A stretch of 64,000 nucleotides of DNA. It comes from Ligustrum vulgare (taxonomy: Eukaryota; Streptophyta; Magnoliopsida; Lamiales; Oleaceae). The notes beneath the pieces are model-generated. The model was not told the origin of the DNA and made no database searches. It was given only the letters and a program-made list of their open reading frames with translations. Positions 34,196 to 46,043 of this stretch are shown piece by piece (positions within the stretch are counted from its first letter, which is position 1; each line of letters starts with the position of its first letter). The translations under genes and the position numbers were made by a program. The DNA lies in NCBI GenBank assembly GCA_963555705.1, contig OY743190.1:19847491-19911490 (forward strand). Reading direction: 5' to 3'.

Positions 34196-34631
34196 GTTGC
34201 GGAGTCGATAAGTTACAAGTCCCATGGTTGAATCGTAATGAATTACTTCAATTTTCACTCTATCTCCTTCCCATATCCGTTAAAACTACGCCATATCTTC
34301 CTTGAAACATAACCCAGAATTAGCTCATTTCAATTTTAAGAAATAAGTCTGAAATAATAAAAAATCAGTTGATTAATAGTTATATATTAATACTATTATG
34401 AGCATGTTTGTTTTCGGTAAAAAATCAGAGAAGTCAACAATTAATCACAACAACATATTTTATGGATTTTACAACTTTTTAACCTCACATCTTATCAACT
34501 TTGGTTAAAATTCGCTAAAAATCTGATTTTAGTCTTTATAAAACAGGTGCTATATATATATAGTCTACATATAAATTTCACCCCACCACACCCCATCCTG
34601 ACCCATCCACCCCACCCCACCCCACCCCACC
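34196..34631. other. Spacer with a CCACC-rich tract
   Basis: AT-rich DNA ending in a CCACC/CCCCA-rich run (34583-34631) directly abutting the chromovirus LTR. Similar CCACC-rich sequence resumes at 46044 on the other side, suggesting the element inserted into this tract. Confidence 0.5.
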
Positions 34632-35230
34632 TGTGACGACCCGAATCCTTAATGGCTTAGATGTCACGAAACTTACATAAACTCATAAGATAGAAATGTT
34701 ATAACAAAGAACTTAAATTAAACATAAATGTCTAATAAAGCAGCCAACAATAATTAAATGTGTCTAGAAACTATAAAGTAACAATTTGAACTAAAAGTCT
34801 GATTTATTTTTCTAGTCCACTATCGCCCACCATCTCCACGTTGACCTTTTCGAACCAATCAATTATCTAGAAAGGGGGAAACATAAAGGAGTGAGAAAAT
34901 CTCAATAAGTATACACGTGTTTATCATAAATCTTGAAATCATAATTCATACATAATCGAGACACGAAAATTATACTGAACATAGGTGGTATGAGTTTGTA
35001 TGCGTAGCACTACTAAAATTCCGGTTCGAATCTTAGAACATACAAATGGACCATAGCATATTATTTCAAAAGGCATAACTTAAAATTATACGTATATACT
35101 TACTATCTCGCGGATGAATTAATGATATGACTTTAAAGTGCCTCTAACTTTGTGTGTGCTTAAATTTCCTTGCTTTGAAATTATATATAAATCTCGTATG
35201 TGTAATGTGTTTGTATATGTGTGATTTATT

Positions 35231-35269
<39 letters not shown>

Positions 35270-35872
35270 AAAGTGGTTTTGTGTGCGTGGTAAGAAAAGT
35301 GACATGAAGGGGGCATATTTATAGGTTGAAGAAACTATTTTTGCTAGTTTTTGGTACCAAAATCATTCCTTATATTGAACACGTGATTTTGGCAAAGATG
35401 GAAGTAATATAATTTGTCTCAGCATAAATAATATTATTTCCATATGAAATAATATTTTTATTTTCATAATTCATAATTCATAATTTCAACGTGTACATAT
35501 ATCTTACCATTTTTCCTAGAAAACAAATCTCTCATTTTACCTTATATGGAGATATGTACATATATATCAAAATTTGATTACCACTATTAAGGTAATAAAT
35601 GTTGAATTGAAATAATTATACTAAAATTAAATATTCTAATATATATCATAACATGCATCATACCAATTATATTATATATGTGTGTGTGTGTATGTAATAT
35701 ATAACACATATATTATATAATATATATAACATAGAAATTTTAATCCTAAAAAAATACGTGAGTTTTCAATATGCAGTCCAAATTAATTGCACTCCTGATC
35801 CTAAGCTAGTGGTCAACGTCTAATTGGCCCCTAAATTTTAAAGAGATTCAGACTTAAGTGCATGGGTGTTAT
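34632..35872 (-). repeat. 3' LTR of the chromovirus
   Basis: It is colinear with 44736-46043, sharing TGTGACGACC...GAATCCTTAA at one end and gatt cagacttaagtg...gggtgttat at the other. It contains a GA microsatellite of about 33 bp (35235-35267) and, on the minus strand, TATAAATA at 35318-35325. The purine-rich priming tract lies just outside, near 35873-35900. Confidence 0.9.
35235..35267. repeat. GA microsatellite in the chromovirus 3' LTR
   Basis: An uninterrupted GA run of about 33 bp. The equivalent run in the other LTR (45372-45457) is about 86 bp. Confidence 0.95.
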
Positions 35873-35924
35873 GATCTACCATTTTTAAAATAAATTTCGT
35901 TCTCGAAATTTACCGTGAAACTCG

Positions 35925-37271
35925 TCAAAGAGTTTGTGGGTACTTGGCTCGCATTTCCACCTCTTGTTCCCAAGTGGACTCTTCAATCGAATGATTTTGC
36001 CACTCAACTTTCACTAGTAGAATCACTTTATTTCGAAGGGCTTGAAATTTTTGGTTAACGATCCTTAAAGGTACTTCTTCATAACTCAAACCCCGTTGTA
36101 ACTCGATAAACTGGTGGTTGACCACATGACTTGGATCAGAGACATATTTTCTAAGGATGGATACATGGAAGACATCATGCACTGCTGAAAGTTCTGGAGG
36201 TAAGGTCAATTGATATGCAACATTTTCGACACGTTGCAAGATTTCGAACGGGCCAATATACCTTGGTCGCAAATTACCCTTCTTGCCAAAACGTAACACC
36301 CCTTTCATTGGTACAACTTTGAGGAAAACTTTATCTCCTACTGAAAACTCCAAGTCCTTTCTTCTCCCGTTTCCATAACTCTTCTGCCTATCCCGGGCAG
36401 TTTTCATGCTGGCACGAATCTTCTCGATGGCTTGCAATATTTGTTCGATGATCTCGGGACCCAAAATCTTACGTTCTAAGAATCTTTGTACTTAACCCCT
36501 AGGTACAAGGTTCGAAACCCATGGGAGGAAAAAATCCACTTCCTGGAAACGAGGCTGGAACCCTTAAGGATCAGGACGACCAGGGGGGAGTGGAAAGACC
36601 ATGAGTACGACTCGGAGAAGGCCCCAGCGAGGGAGTTGGGTCGTTACAGAAGTGAACCTTGGATCTCTATATGACACAATTGAGACTGAAACCCCATGTA
36701 ACCTTACTATTTCGTTTACATATAGTTGTGCAAATTGGTCCACTGTGAAAGTCATCCATACTGGTAGGAAGTGGGCTGACTTGGTGAGTCTATCTACAAT
36801 GACCCATATAGCCTCATGACCTTTTTTCGAATTTGGAAAGCCGACAACAAAATCCATCGTCACATGTTCCCACTTCCATTCAAAAACTTCTAATGGTTCA
36901 AGCAGTCCAGATGGTCTTTGGTGTTCAGCTTTCACTTGTTGGCATATTAGTCACTTCTCAACATATTCGGCAATTTCTTTCTTCATGTTTCTCCACCAAA
37001 ACACTTTCTTGAGGTCTCGGTACATCTTTGTGCCCCTCGGATGTACTGAATAAGGAGAGGAGTGGGCCTCTTCTAGAATCTCCTTTTTCAAATCTTCGAA
37101 GTCCGCTACGCACAATCGTCCTTGGTAATATAATGTTTTTTCTTTGTCCAGGGTGAAGTCTTTTTGTTTCTCCATATCGATTTCTACTTTGATAAATTCA
37201 AATGACTGATCTGCCTTCTGATGTTCCCTGATCCTATCATGGAGTGTTGGCCGAATTGAAAGAGCTGTCAT
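35925..37271 (-). pseudogene. Chromovirus integrase and chromodomain tail, with a central replacement
   Basis: On the minus strand: zinc-finger region 37271-36951 (HSSPYSVHPRGTKMYRDLKK), then catalytic core 36935-36650 with [10 protein letters not shown] and SYRDPRFTS, which carry the first two acidic residues. The third catalytic residue and about 90 residues are missing and replaced by the 36482-36648 segment. The frame resumes at about 36475 (ERKILGPEIIEQ) and runs to 35925 with GDKVFLKV, YIGPFEIL, VSILRKYVSDP and a chromodomain-like end (LLVKVEWQNHSIEESTWEQE). A stop near 36949 also breaks the frame. No active integrase is possible. Confidence 0.85.
36482..36648 (+). other. Foreign segment replacing part of the integrase
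   Basis: This GC-rich stretch does not match integrase in any frame and joins RDPRFTS to ERKILGP. It contains GGTTCGAAACCC (about 36509-36520), which resembles the B box of tRNA-derived SINEs. I see no matching A box or tail, so the SINE idea is weak. Confidence 0.4.
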
Positions 37272-37459
37272 TCAAGCTACAGTGCTTAGAGTTGTTACCA
37301 CCACTTCAAGGCTCATTTCTCGAACTCCTTCCATAATGGTTCCTGGAAGGTCAAAGTTGCCAATTGACTTGGTACCTTTCGACTCAAGGCATCTGCTACA
37401 ACATTTGCCTTTTCGAGGTGATAATGTATTTCATAGTCATAATCCTTCACTAACTCGAG

Positions 37460-38700
37460 TCACCTTCTATGCCTCATATTTAACTCCTTGGTGAAGATAT
37501 ACTTGAGGCTTTTATGATCGGTGTAAATGTCACATTTACCCTCGTAAAGGTAGTGTCTCCATATCTCTAAGGCATGAACAACTGCAGCTAACTCCAAATC
37601 ATGTGTGGGATAGTTCTTCTCATGCGTCTTCAATTTTGTGATGCATAAGCGACTACTTTTCCCTGTTGCATCAACACACAACCCAAACCTTGTTTCGATG
37701 AGACACTATAGATAACAAAACCATCTACACCTTCAAGTATGGTTAAGACCGGAGCATTTTCTAGTTTATGCTTTAAAACTTGAAAGCTTTGTTCAATTTT
37801 TTGTCCAATTAAACTTTTCATCCTTACGTGTTAACTGCATCAACGGTCCAAATATCTTTGAGAATCTTCAATGAACCTCATATAATATACCGCTAACCCC
37901 AAGAAGCTATGAACTTCTCCTACGTTAGTTGGCCTTGACCAATTTGATACAGCCTCAACTTTACTTGGATCCACTTCTATCCCCTTAGATGTGACAACAT
38001 GTCCAACAAATATCACTCGTTCCAACCAAAACTCACATTTCTTGAATTTAGTGTAGAGATTCTCCTTCTTTAAGACTTCTAATATGATCCTTATGTGTTC
38101 CTTATGTTCCTCATGACTCCTCGAGTAGATCAAGATATCATCAATAAACACAATGAAAAAGCGATCGAGAAACTCGTGAAAGACACGGTTCATCAAATCC
38201 ATAAAAACTTCTGGAGCGTTAGTTAGGCCAAATGGCATAACTAAGAACTCGTAGTGGCCATACTGAGTTCTAAAAGCTGTCTTTGAGACGTCGCTAGCTT
38301 TAATTTTCAATTGATGGTAACCCGATCTCAAGTCAATCTTGGAAACACAATTGAACCATGGAGTTGGTCAAACAAGTCCTCAATCCTAGGGAGAGGATAC
38401 TTGTTTTTAATAGTGATTCCATTCTCTATAATCAATGTACATTCTCATCGAACCATCTTTCTTCTTAAAAAATAGTACAAGTACACCCCAAGGCGACACA
38501 CTCGGTTGTATGAAACCCCTATCCAAGAGTTTCTCGATTTATGCCTTTAATTCTTGCAGTTCTTTAGGTGCCATTCTGTAAGAAGCTTTAGAAATGGGTG
38601 CAGACTCGAGAATTAGATCTATAGCAAATTCTACTTCCTATTCTGGAGGCATTCTAGGCAACTCATCTAGAAAGACTTCTGGAAAGTCTCTAACTACGTT
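37460..38700 (-). pseudogene. Chromovirus reverse transcriptase and RNase H, frameshifted
   Basis: RT is best seen at 38331-37840: [37 protein letters not shown], and the catalytic [11 protein letters not shown] box, then [14 protein letters not shown]. RNase H follows at 37821-37460 with [28 protein letters not shown] and [11 protein letters not shown]. Frame changes occur between 37840 and 37821 and around 37640. The upstream RT part (38340-38600) is readable only in pieces. Confidence 0.85.
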
Positions 38701-38775
38701 TACGTCACCGACCATCAAACCCGTTTTCTCCTCATGGGCTACTATTGACATTAAAAATCCTGTACCCTCTCCCGA

Positions 38776-40204
38776 TCACAGGATTTTTCGGGCTTTCAAA
38801 GCTGAGATAATGCATGGTAGTGATCTCCTTTTTGTTATGAGTAGTCGAAGTTCTTTCTCTCTTGGAATCTGGAAGACTATTTCCTTCTCGAAACATCGAA
38901 TTGTGGCATGGTTCTTTGATAACCAGTCCATACCTAGAATCACGTCGAACTCGTGCATGTCTAAACATATAATTCCATTCCCAAGTGTCTACCATCAACC
39001 TCTATTCTTGTTTTCTTAACTGTATGAATTGAATTTAACACATCTCCAGATGGAATGCATACTTCTAAAGGCAGATTCAATATTCATGCCTAGTCTACGC
39101 GCACACTTAGAAGATATGAATGAATGTGTGGCACCAGAATCTATTACTACATAAGCAGGAAATCGAGACACTAGAATGTTACATGCCAAGACATTCCGGC
39201 TGTGGTCCTCCTCTTATCCTGTTAAAGCATATACCCTTGCTTGTCCCTTGGGTACATTCTCTTGCCTCTGCTGTAAGTTACTTTTTTGTGAGTTCTTTGG
39301 GCAGTACTTAGATATGTGTCCCTGTTCGCCACATCGAAAACAAGCATTCGTTCCAACGAGACATTGTCCCAAATGATGTTTCTGGCATTTGTTACAAAGT
39401 GGGAAGTCCTTTGTGATAGTTGGAGTTGGCCCGCTTTTATTTTTCTTTGTAAAGTGTTGCTTCTTGTTGTCCTCCCACTTACGCTTCTCAGGTTGTCCGA
39501 ACTGTTGTTTCTTAGAATCGCTATAAGAATTCCCCTGAAATTGGCTAATTGGACTTTAGCTAGTACCTCATGGTATATAGGTAATTCAAAAGTCAACACT
39601 GCCTCTCTGAGATCATCTCTCAAGCCTTGTTCAAAATGCCTTGCTCGTTCATTCTCATTATCAACCAGTTCAGGGGCATATCGTGATAACTCGTCAAATT
39701 TTCTTTTATAGTCTGTCAGGGTCATTGCACCCTGGTTCAACATCAAAAACTTTGCTTCCTTCTGGCTTCGAATACTTGGTGGGTAGTACTTTTGAAGAAA
39801 TAGTTTCTTGAATTGATCCCATGTGCATATGTGGTTGCGAGTTCTGGACGTAGTGGTTAAGTCCCACCAGTGTCTGGCTCCTTTTTGCAACATAAATGCT
39901 GCACAAGTCACCTTCTTCAGGTCTGAACATTCGATGAGATCAAAATCCTTTCAATGTTAGCTATCCAATCTTCAGTTACCAACCGATCAGGGCCACCCTC
40001 AAATGTTGGCAGTTGAAGTTTCCTAAATTGCTTAACAATAGCAGCAATTTTCCTTTGGCCCTCGGTAGGAGGTACCGGAGCTTGCGGCGATGCTTCCTGT
40101 GTGAAATTTTGCATAATTTCCATGAACTGTTGAGCAAATTGCACGTCATTGGCATTGCCCGTAGAGGTATTCCTATTGTTTGTATTTCTACTGCGTGTAT
40201 CCAT
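38776..40204 (-). pseudogene. Chromovirus gag and protease, frameshifted
   Basis: Gag starts at 40204 (MDTRSRNTNNRNTSTGNAND) and passes through FRKLQLPTFEGGPD to a frame change near 39917. The capsid part is at 39911-39560 (GARHWWD, FLQKYYPPSIRSQKEAKFL, DYKRKFDELSRYAPELV). A CCHC zinc knuckle (CFRCGEQGHISKYC) is readable in another frame at about 39305-39346. Protease has its active-site text DSGATHSFISSKCARR at about 39100-39150, then continues to 38776 (DVILGMDWLSKNHATI). Several frames must be joined. Confidence 0.85.
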
Positions 40205-40800
40205 ATCCTTAATAAAATGGTAAAACTACTTAGAATTGAGACGAGTTAAGGAAACATAAGGTAATAACATGTTTTATTAAAAGATTCATAAATTCAGATA
40301 GATAACGGAGGGTTCGTTTAAGATGATACACGATCTCGTCTCTATGGAATTTGTGTCCATTCGCCCTTGCCCCTCAGTAAATCCTTTCCATGGCATATAG
40401 GTGTAGCATTAAACCGTGATTAGGATTTCTTTTGTAATTCCTATGCAACCTGGTAAAATACTTGCGCCTCTCCGTCTGGGTGGTTTGTCCTCTTCCACTC
40501 ACCATCTATAAGAAATGGAAAGGAACATAATTACTTTTCTTTCAAGAATGGAAGTTTTTGAAAAGTTTCATAAATGAATGTTGCTATTATCGAAATTTCA
40601 TGGGTGTTTCTCTAAAGTTTATCCATAAAGTTTTGAGAGGAGGAATTTTTTTCTAGTAGTACTATTGTTCGTATTCCTATTGCGAGTATCCATATCCTTA
40701 AATAAAATGATAAAATTACATAGAATTGAGACGAGTTAAGGAAACATAACGCAATAACATGTTTTATTAAAAGATTCATAAAGTTGCATAGATAACGGAT
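40178..40800 (-). repeat. Direct repeat of about 135 bp covering the gag start
   Basis: The block 40178-40312 recurs at 40666-40800 with few differences; both contain tgcg..gtatccatatcctta and aacatgttttattaaaagat. The copy includes the gag initiation region, so a second, orphan gag start lies upstream in the leader. A smaller repeat (ttacacaaa..gtagtgataaaggg) occurs at about 41010 and 41105. Confidence 0.8.
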
Positions 40801-41591
40801 CGCCAAGCGTACTTGACCAAACAAACTAAAACTTCAGAAAAAAAAAAGAACTGGAGGACATAAGCTTAGCATAAAATTATAATAGCTAACTAATAATTCT
40901 TCCCAGATTGAAAAAAAAAAAATAAAAAAAAATCATGTGTTTCTTTGTTAGAGTTCAATAAAACTCGAACAAAAGTAACAATAATTTTTTCATAGTTTTT
41001 CCCTTACTTTTTACACAAAGGTAGTGATAAAGGGATAAATCATTGCACTAGGATTTGGAATTTAGAGAGGAGATAGAAATAATCATCTACAGTTTTTCCT
41101 TGCTTTTACACAAAAGTAGTGATAAAGGGATGAATCATTGTATGGGAACTTATTATCCTCTTATTGTTTATTATGAAAATGTTTATACCCGACTAAAAAT
41201 TTCCCCTTGCTAGGCATACATGCAACTTGCATAACTACTACAATATCTTGCTAACAAAACTAAAATCAATTATTATCATATAAAACAATCATGACATAAC
41301 ATTATTATTTTTCATACTTATCATACTTCAATGAAATCATAAATAACTTGTAAAATGAATAACATACCTTGGTCGATAATTCAAGATGTGGAGAGACGTA
41401 GCGGGACGATGACTTAAAATATCTCATGACCAAGATACTAATTCGGTTCTTAGAAAAATTAATATCAATTCATATTCTCATATAAGGTTGGACTTAATTA
41501 ATCTATTATCATTACACATCATAGCCCAATTAAGAGTTTACATAAAATTAGCCCAACTTAACATAATAGCTAAAAATAAATAAAGGGCTTT

Positions 41592-42775
41592 TCACAAAAA
41601 TACCTTACTTTTAGGGATCAAACTGAAATTTACTTATATTTTATAAAACTTGACAATTACTTATAATAAAATCTTAAAAACTGAAAAATACTTATGATAC
41701 TTTTTAAATATGTTAGTATCACAGTATGATACTTATGATTATATTGGTATTACATTATGATACTTATGATATTTTTTAATTTTTTTAGTGTCACAATATG
41801 ATACTTGTTCAATTTCTTTAGTATCACAATGTGATACTTATGATACTTTTCAATTTTTTCTAATATTACAGCTTGATACTTGACAATTTTTTATGATACT
41901 TTGTTTCCGACATAAAATCAATCAATTTTCATATACCTTTTTTTTTAGTATCACAACTTGATACTTTATAAATTTTTATGATACTTTGTCTCAGACATAA
42001 AATCAAAAACTTTTCATACACTTTTTCAACATTTTTTTATGCTAAACCTAGATCAATGGAGCTTCCCACTACACTAAATCCCAAGAAGATTAAATGCACC
42101 AATATTTTCTTCATTGTTGCCTTCTCAGCTACATTTTTTCGTCATAATTCAAAAAAAAAAAAGACCTTACCAATCAGTAATGCCATAAACCTTTAACCAA
42201 CCCAATTAATCTCCAAACCCGTAGAAGACCACCCAGTTAATCTTCAAACCAGCTAAAGACCACAAAAAGAGACTTAATTAATAGTAGCAGCCCACATTCG
42301 GAGGCAAAATACCTGGAATTTTGGCTCCCTCATTGTGAGTCTTTCAATTAATAGGTTAAGGTGGAGGTGAGTTGGTTTTAGGTGGTGGAGCAGTAATAGG
42401 TAGTGGGGAAGAAGATGGAAGACAGTCGGTGGTAGCTGGTAGGACCATTAAGCAGTGAAGGTAGAAGACAGCAAAGTGAAGGCACCCTTGCTGTGGTGGT
42501 TCGGTGGTGCTGGGGGGTGGTTCGGTGGCGCTGTGGTGGGGTTCGTCGGTGGTTGATATGTGAAGGCACCCTTGCTGTGGTTCGGTGGTGCTGGGCGGTG
42601 GGGTTTGTCGATGGTTGATGTGGGTGGCAGTGGTGGTGGTTCGGTGGTTGTGCGTTGGCCCAGTCAGGAGAGAAGAAGCAATGGTGAACAGGCGTGAAGT
42701 ATTTTTCAAAAATTTATTTTTGGGTAGTAAAAATCATTTTTGTCAATTAAAGTAAGTAATCTGTGTAGTTAACCC
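41592..42775. mobile_element. Unclassified repeat-rich insertion, copy A, in the chromovirus leader
   Basis: It starts near tttcacaaaaataccttact and ends near aaagtaagtaatctgtgtag. It contains an array of GTATCA...TGATAC words (41700-41990) and then a GGTGGT/TTCGGTGG-rich stretch (42360-42660). A second, diverged copy follows at 42886-44370 with the same order of parts. No transposase is visible, and the ends show only weak inverted similarity. It is absent from what is expected of a gypsy leader. Confidence 0.5.
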
Positions 42776-43195
42776 ATAAATAAATTTATTAGTCCAAACA
42801 ATTTTTTCACATAAATTGAGCCCATATCAATACCATATCAAAATTTATTTTGGGTAGTCCAATTAGAATTTTCATAGGGTTGTCCACATAAATACCCTAT
42901 TTTTAGGGATCAAATTGAAATTTAGTTCAATTTTATAAAATTTGAAAATTACTTTTAAAAAAATCTTGAAAACTGAAAAATACTTATGATACTTCTCAAA
43001 TAGGTTAGTATCACAGTATGATACTTACGATTATGTTAGCATCACAATATGATACTTGTGATACTTTTCAATTGTTTTAGTATCACATTATGATACTTGT
43101 GATACTTTTTCAATTTTCTTAGTATTGATCAGTATGATACTTTTTTATTTTTTTTAGTACCACAGTATGATACTTTATGAATTTTTATGATACTT
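41700..43195. repeat. Arrays of GTATCA-n5-TGATAC short palindromes (two blocks)
   Basis: Words such as GTATCACAGTATGATAC and GTATCACAATATGATAC recur at 41700-41990 and 42985-43195, mixed with TTATGATACTTTTTA. Each can fold as a 6-bp stem. The blocks correspond to the same position in copies A and B. Confidence 0.75.
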
Positions 43196-43737
43196 AGTCT
43201 CAAACATAATATCAAACAATTTTCATTCATTATTCTCTAACTTTCAATTATAGTGCACAACCAGCATCTTCAGTGCCAAAAACATAAAATCATCAAAATT
43301 CAACTAATAATAGATGCAAAAGTATTTAGTAACTTTTTCTGTCTCTCCTAACTGAAAAAGAAAAATCCAAATGGGATCTGAGAGTGATCAAAGCACAGCA
43401 ACTAGCAAGTATTGTAAATGTTAGTGTCAGAAGTTCATACACTAAGCGCGTGTGTTAATAATTAAGTATTGGTATGAGAACGTTTGTATAGGTAATCAAC
43501 TCTAAACCCAATGATTAATGGGGCAACAACATCAAGCAGGCAGTGGGTAGAATTGTAGGGTTGAGGGTAGAAGAAGATGACGAAGGAAGAAGATGAGGGT
43601 AATTAGGGATTTCAAGAAACAAAGTATGAGGCCCTTTTCCCATGGCACCTTGTCTTCAGGCCTTTTGAATTAGAATCCTCAAATAAATACGCGGTATTTA
43701 CATCCCTGCATCATGCTGCTAGGATGATTCTTCTCTG

Positions 43738-43773
<36 letters not shown>

Positions 43774-44370
43774 GCCCGAAAATGCTCTCCTCTTTCAAGG
43801 AGCTTCTTCTTCTTCGATGGCCAGCCAGTTTGAGAGGTCGCAAGATTTACCACAGCACACGGAACAGAGACAAGATCGGTAACATCATGCATCTCCTATT
43901 TCTGCATTCGATTTGGGATTCTCCACCCACAATCGGCTGCTCCCGAAGTAAGTTGTTCCTCTTTAATGAATATTTATCTATCAAATATTGTGCAGCCCTT
44001 TTGTGTATGAATGATGGATCCCTTTAACTCCTGCCTCCTCTCTGTTAATAAGGAATTGTGGAAGAAGAGGACCCCAAAATCGGTATGTTTGTTGAATCAA
44101 GTTTTTGAAGGCACCCCTGCTATGCTGTTTGGTTGCTGTGGACCTGTGGTGGTGGTGGTTCGGTGTTGCTGTGGTGGTAGTTGATGCGGGTAGTGGTGAT
44201 GGTGGATCGGTGGTGGTTGATGTGGGTAGTGGTGGTGGTGGTTTCGGTATGGTTGTGCAGTGTAGACCGTCGATGAAGAAAGAAAGTATTTTTCATAAAA
44301 AAAAATTGGTGCAGTAAAAATCAGTTTTCTCCTATAAAGTAAGTAACATTTGCAATTAACCATTTTCATA
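42886..44370. mobile_element. Unclassified repeat-rich insertion, copy B
   Basis: It begins ataccctatttttagggatc, like copy A (ataccttacttttagggatc), has the same GTATCA/TGATAC array (42985-43195), and ends with the same ggtggttcggtg stretch and aaagtaagtaacatttgc. Between these lies extra DNA, including a CT microsatellite (about 43739-43772). A short frame there (from 43782) has no recognised domain. Confidence 0.5.
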
Positions 44371-44449
44371 CAAGGATAAAAGCCAAAATATAACCTAATC
44401 ATAATTTAACCTATATTTTCAAACCATAAAAGAAAACATTTTTTATCGA

Positions 44450-44580
44450 ACAGTAGTCGTGAACAGCGACTGCAAACTGTTACATCAATGAATAGTGATG
44501 CAATCACTATTCACGTCGATGAACAGTGACAGCACGTCAGTGAACAGTACGCAGACACTGTTCACCGAAGTGAACAGTTT
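44450..44580. repeat. Cluster of GTGAACAGT / ACTGTTCAC words
   Basis: TGAACAGT, its complement ACTGTTCA, and near matches (tgaatagtgatg) occur about eight times in 130 bp, in both orientations, in the chromovirus leader next to the primer site. Confidence 0.7.
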
Positions 44581-44721
44581 TTTTCCCTGGGGGGAATTGA
44601 CGTGAATTTTTTTTTTAAAAAAAAACTAATAAATTTAACCCGAAATAACATAATTTATCTACTGTCTCAAAACTTTTTTTTTTTTTTAAGATTTTAAAGT
44701 CTACAGGAAAGCATAACATTT

Positions 44722-44733
44722 GCTCTGATACCA
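44722..44733 (-). other. Primer binding site, initiator tRNA-Met type
   Basis: The minus strand reads TGGTATCAGAGC directly after the LTR (...TCGTCACAGT). This is the standard tRNA-iMet primer site of plant chromoviruses and fixes the orientation of the element. Confidence 0.9.
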
Positions 44734-44735
44734 AC

Positions 44736-45369
44736 TGTGACGACCTGAATCCTTAACGACTCAGATGTCACGAAACTTGCATAAACTCATAAGATAGAAA
44801 TGGTATAACAAATAATTTCATAAGATTTAAATCATAATAACAAAGAACTTAAATTAAACATAAAGGTTTAATAAATCAGCCAATAATAATTAAATGTGTC
44901 TAGAAAATATAAAGTAACAATTATAACTAAAAGTCTGATTTATTTTTCTAGTCCGCTATCGCCCGCCATCTCCACGTTGACCTTCTCGAACCAATCAATT
45001 ATCTGGAAAGGGGGAAACATAAAGGAGTGAGAAAATCTCAATAAGTATACACGTGTTTATCATAAATCTTGAAATCATAATTCATACGTAATGGAGACAC
45101 GAAAACTATACCGAACATAGGTGGTATGAGTTTGCATGCGTAGCGCTACTAAAACTCCGGTCCGAATCTTAGAACATACATATGGACCATAGCATATTAT
45201 TTCAAAAGGCATAACTTAAAATTACATGTATATACTTACTGTCTCGTCGATGAATTAATAATATGACTTTAAAGTGCCTCGAACTTTATGTGTGCTAAAA
45301 TCCCCTTGCTTTGAAATTATATATAAATCTCGTATGTATAATGTGTTTTTATATGTGTGATTGATTATG

Positions 45370-45459
<90 letters not shown>

Positions 45460-45849
45460 ACAAAAGTGGTTTTGTGTGTGTGGTAAGAAAAGAAATTTGA
45501 AGGAGGCATATTTATAGGGTGAAAATTTTATTTTTGCTAGTTTTTGGTACCAAAATCATTCCTTATATTGAACACATGATTTTGGCAAAGATGGAAGTAA
45601 TATAATTTGTGTAGGCGTAAATAATATTATTTTCATATGAAATAATATTTTTATTTTCATAATTCATAATTTTCATGTGTACATATATCTTACCATTTTT
45701 CCTAGAAAGCAAATCTCCCATTTTACCTTATATGGAGATATGTACATATATATCAAAATTTGATTACCACTATTAAGGTAATAAATGTTGATTTGAAATA
45801 ATTATACTAAAATTAAATATTCTAATAAATATCATAACATACATCATAC

Positions 45850-45900
<51 letters not shown>

Positions 45901-46043
45901 CATAGAAATTTTAACCCTAAAAAAATACGTGAATTTTCAATATGCAGTTCAAATTAATTGTATCCCTGATCCTAAGCTAGTGGTCAACGTCTAATTGACT
46001 CCTAAACTTTAAAGAGATTCAGACTTAAGTGGATGGGTGTTAT
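44736..46043 (-). repeat. 5' LTR of the chromovirus
   Basis: It pairs with the LTR at 34632-35872. Differences include many point changes, a GA run of about 86 bp (45372-45457) and a TA run at 45854-45893 where the other LTR has a mixed TA/TG stretch. Confidence 0.9.
45372..45457. repeat. GA microsatellite in the chromovirus 5' LTR
   Basis: A pure GA run of about 86 bp, much longer than in the sister LTR. Confidence 0.95.

Larger units (their letters stand above)
34632..46043 (-). mobile_element. Ty3/gypsy chromovirus (Del/Tekay-like), 11.4 kb, both LTRs present, coding region broken
   Basis: Two direct LTRs (34632-35872 and 44736-46043) flank, in minus-strand order, a tRNA-Met primer site, gag with a CCHC knuckle, protease, RT, RNase H, integrase and a C-terminal chromodomain-like tail. 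That order and the tail fit Del/Tekay-type chromoviruses. Frameshifts occur throughout, and about 270 bp of integrase is replaced by foreign sequence. The leader (40205-44720) is swollen by two repeat-rich insertions. Both flanks lie in CCACC-rich DNA, so the exact 5-bp duplication is ambiguous. Confidence 0.9.

Noticed and set aside
36500..36525. tRNA gene or complete SINE at GGTTCGAAACCC
   Set aside because: No A box at the right distance, no cloverleaf and no poly-A or T tail; kept only as a filler segment with a B-box-like word.
42356..42709. Minus-strand threonine/histidine/proline-rich frame
   Set aside because: It is the complement of a GGTGGT-rich repeat in insertion copy A. No domain, and the same low-complexity text recurs in copy B.
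43782..44027. Frame after the CT microsatellite (MLSSFKELLLLRWPASLRG)
   Set aside because: It has a plausible leader-like CT run before it, but only 81 residues, no domain, and it lies inside insertion copy B.
45255..45509. Minus-strand frame with a long Leu-Ser run (also 35119-35316)
   Set aside because: Translation of the GA microsatellite inside the chromovirus LTRs.
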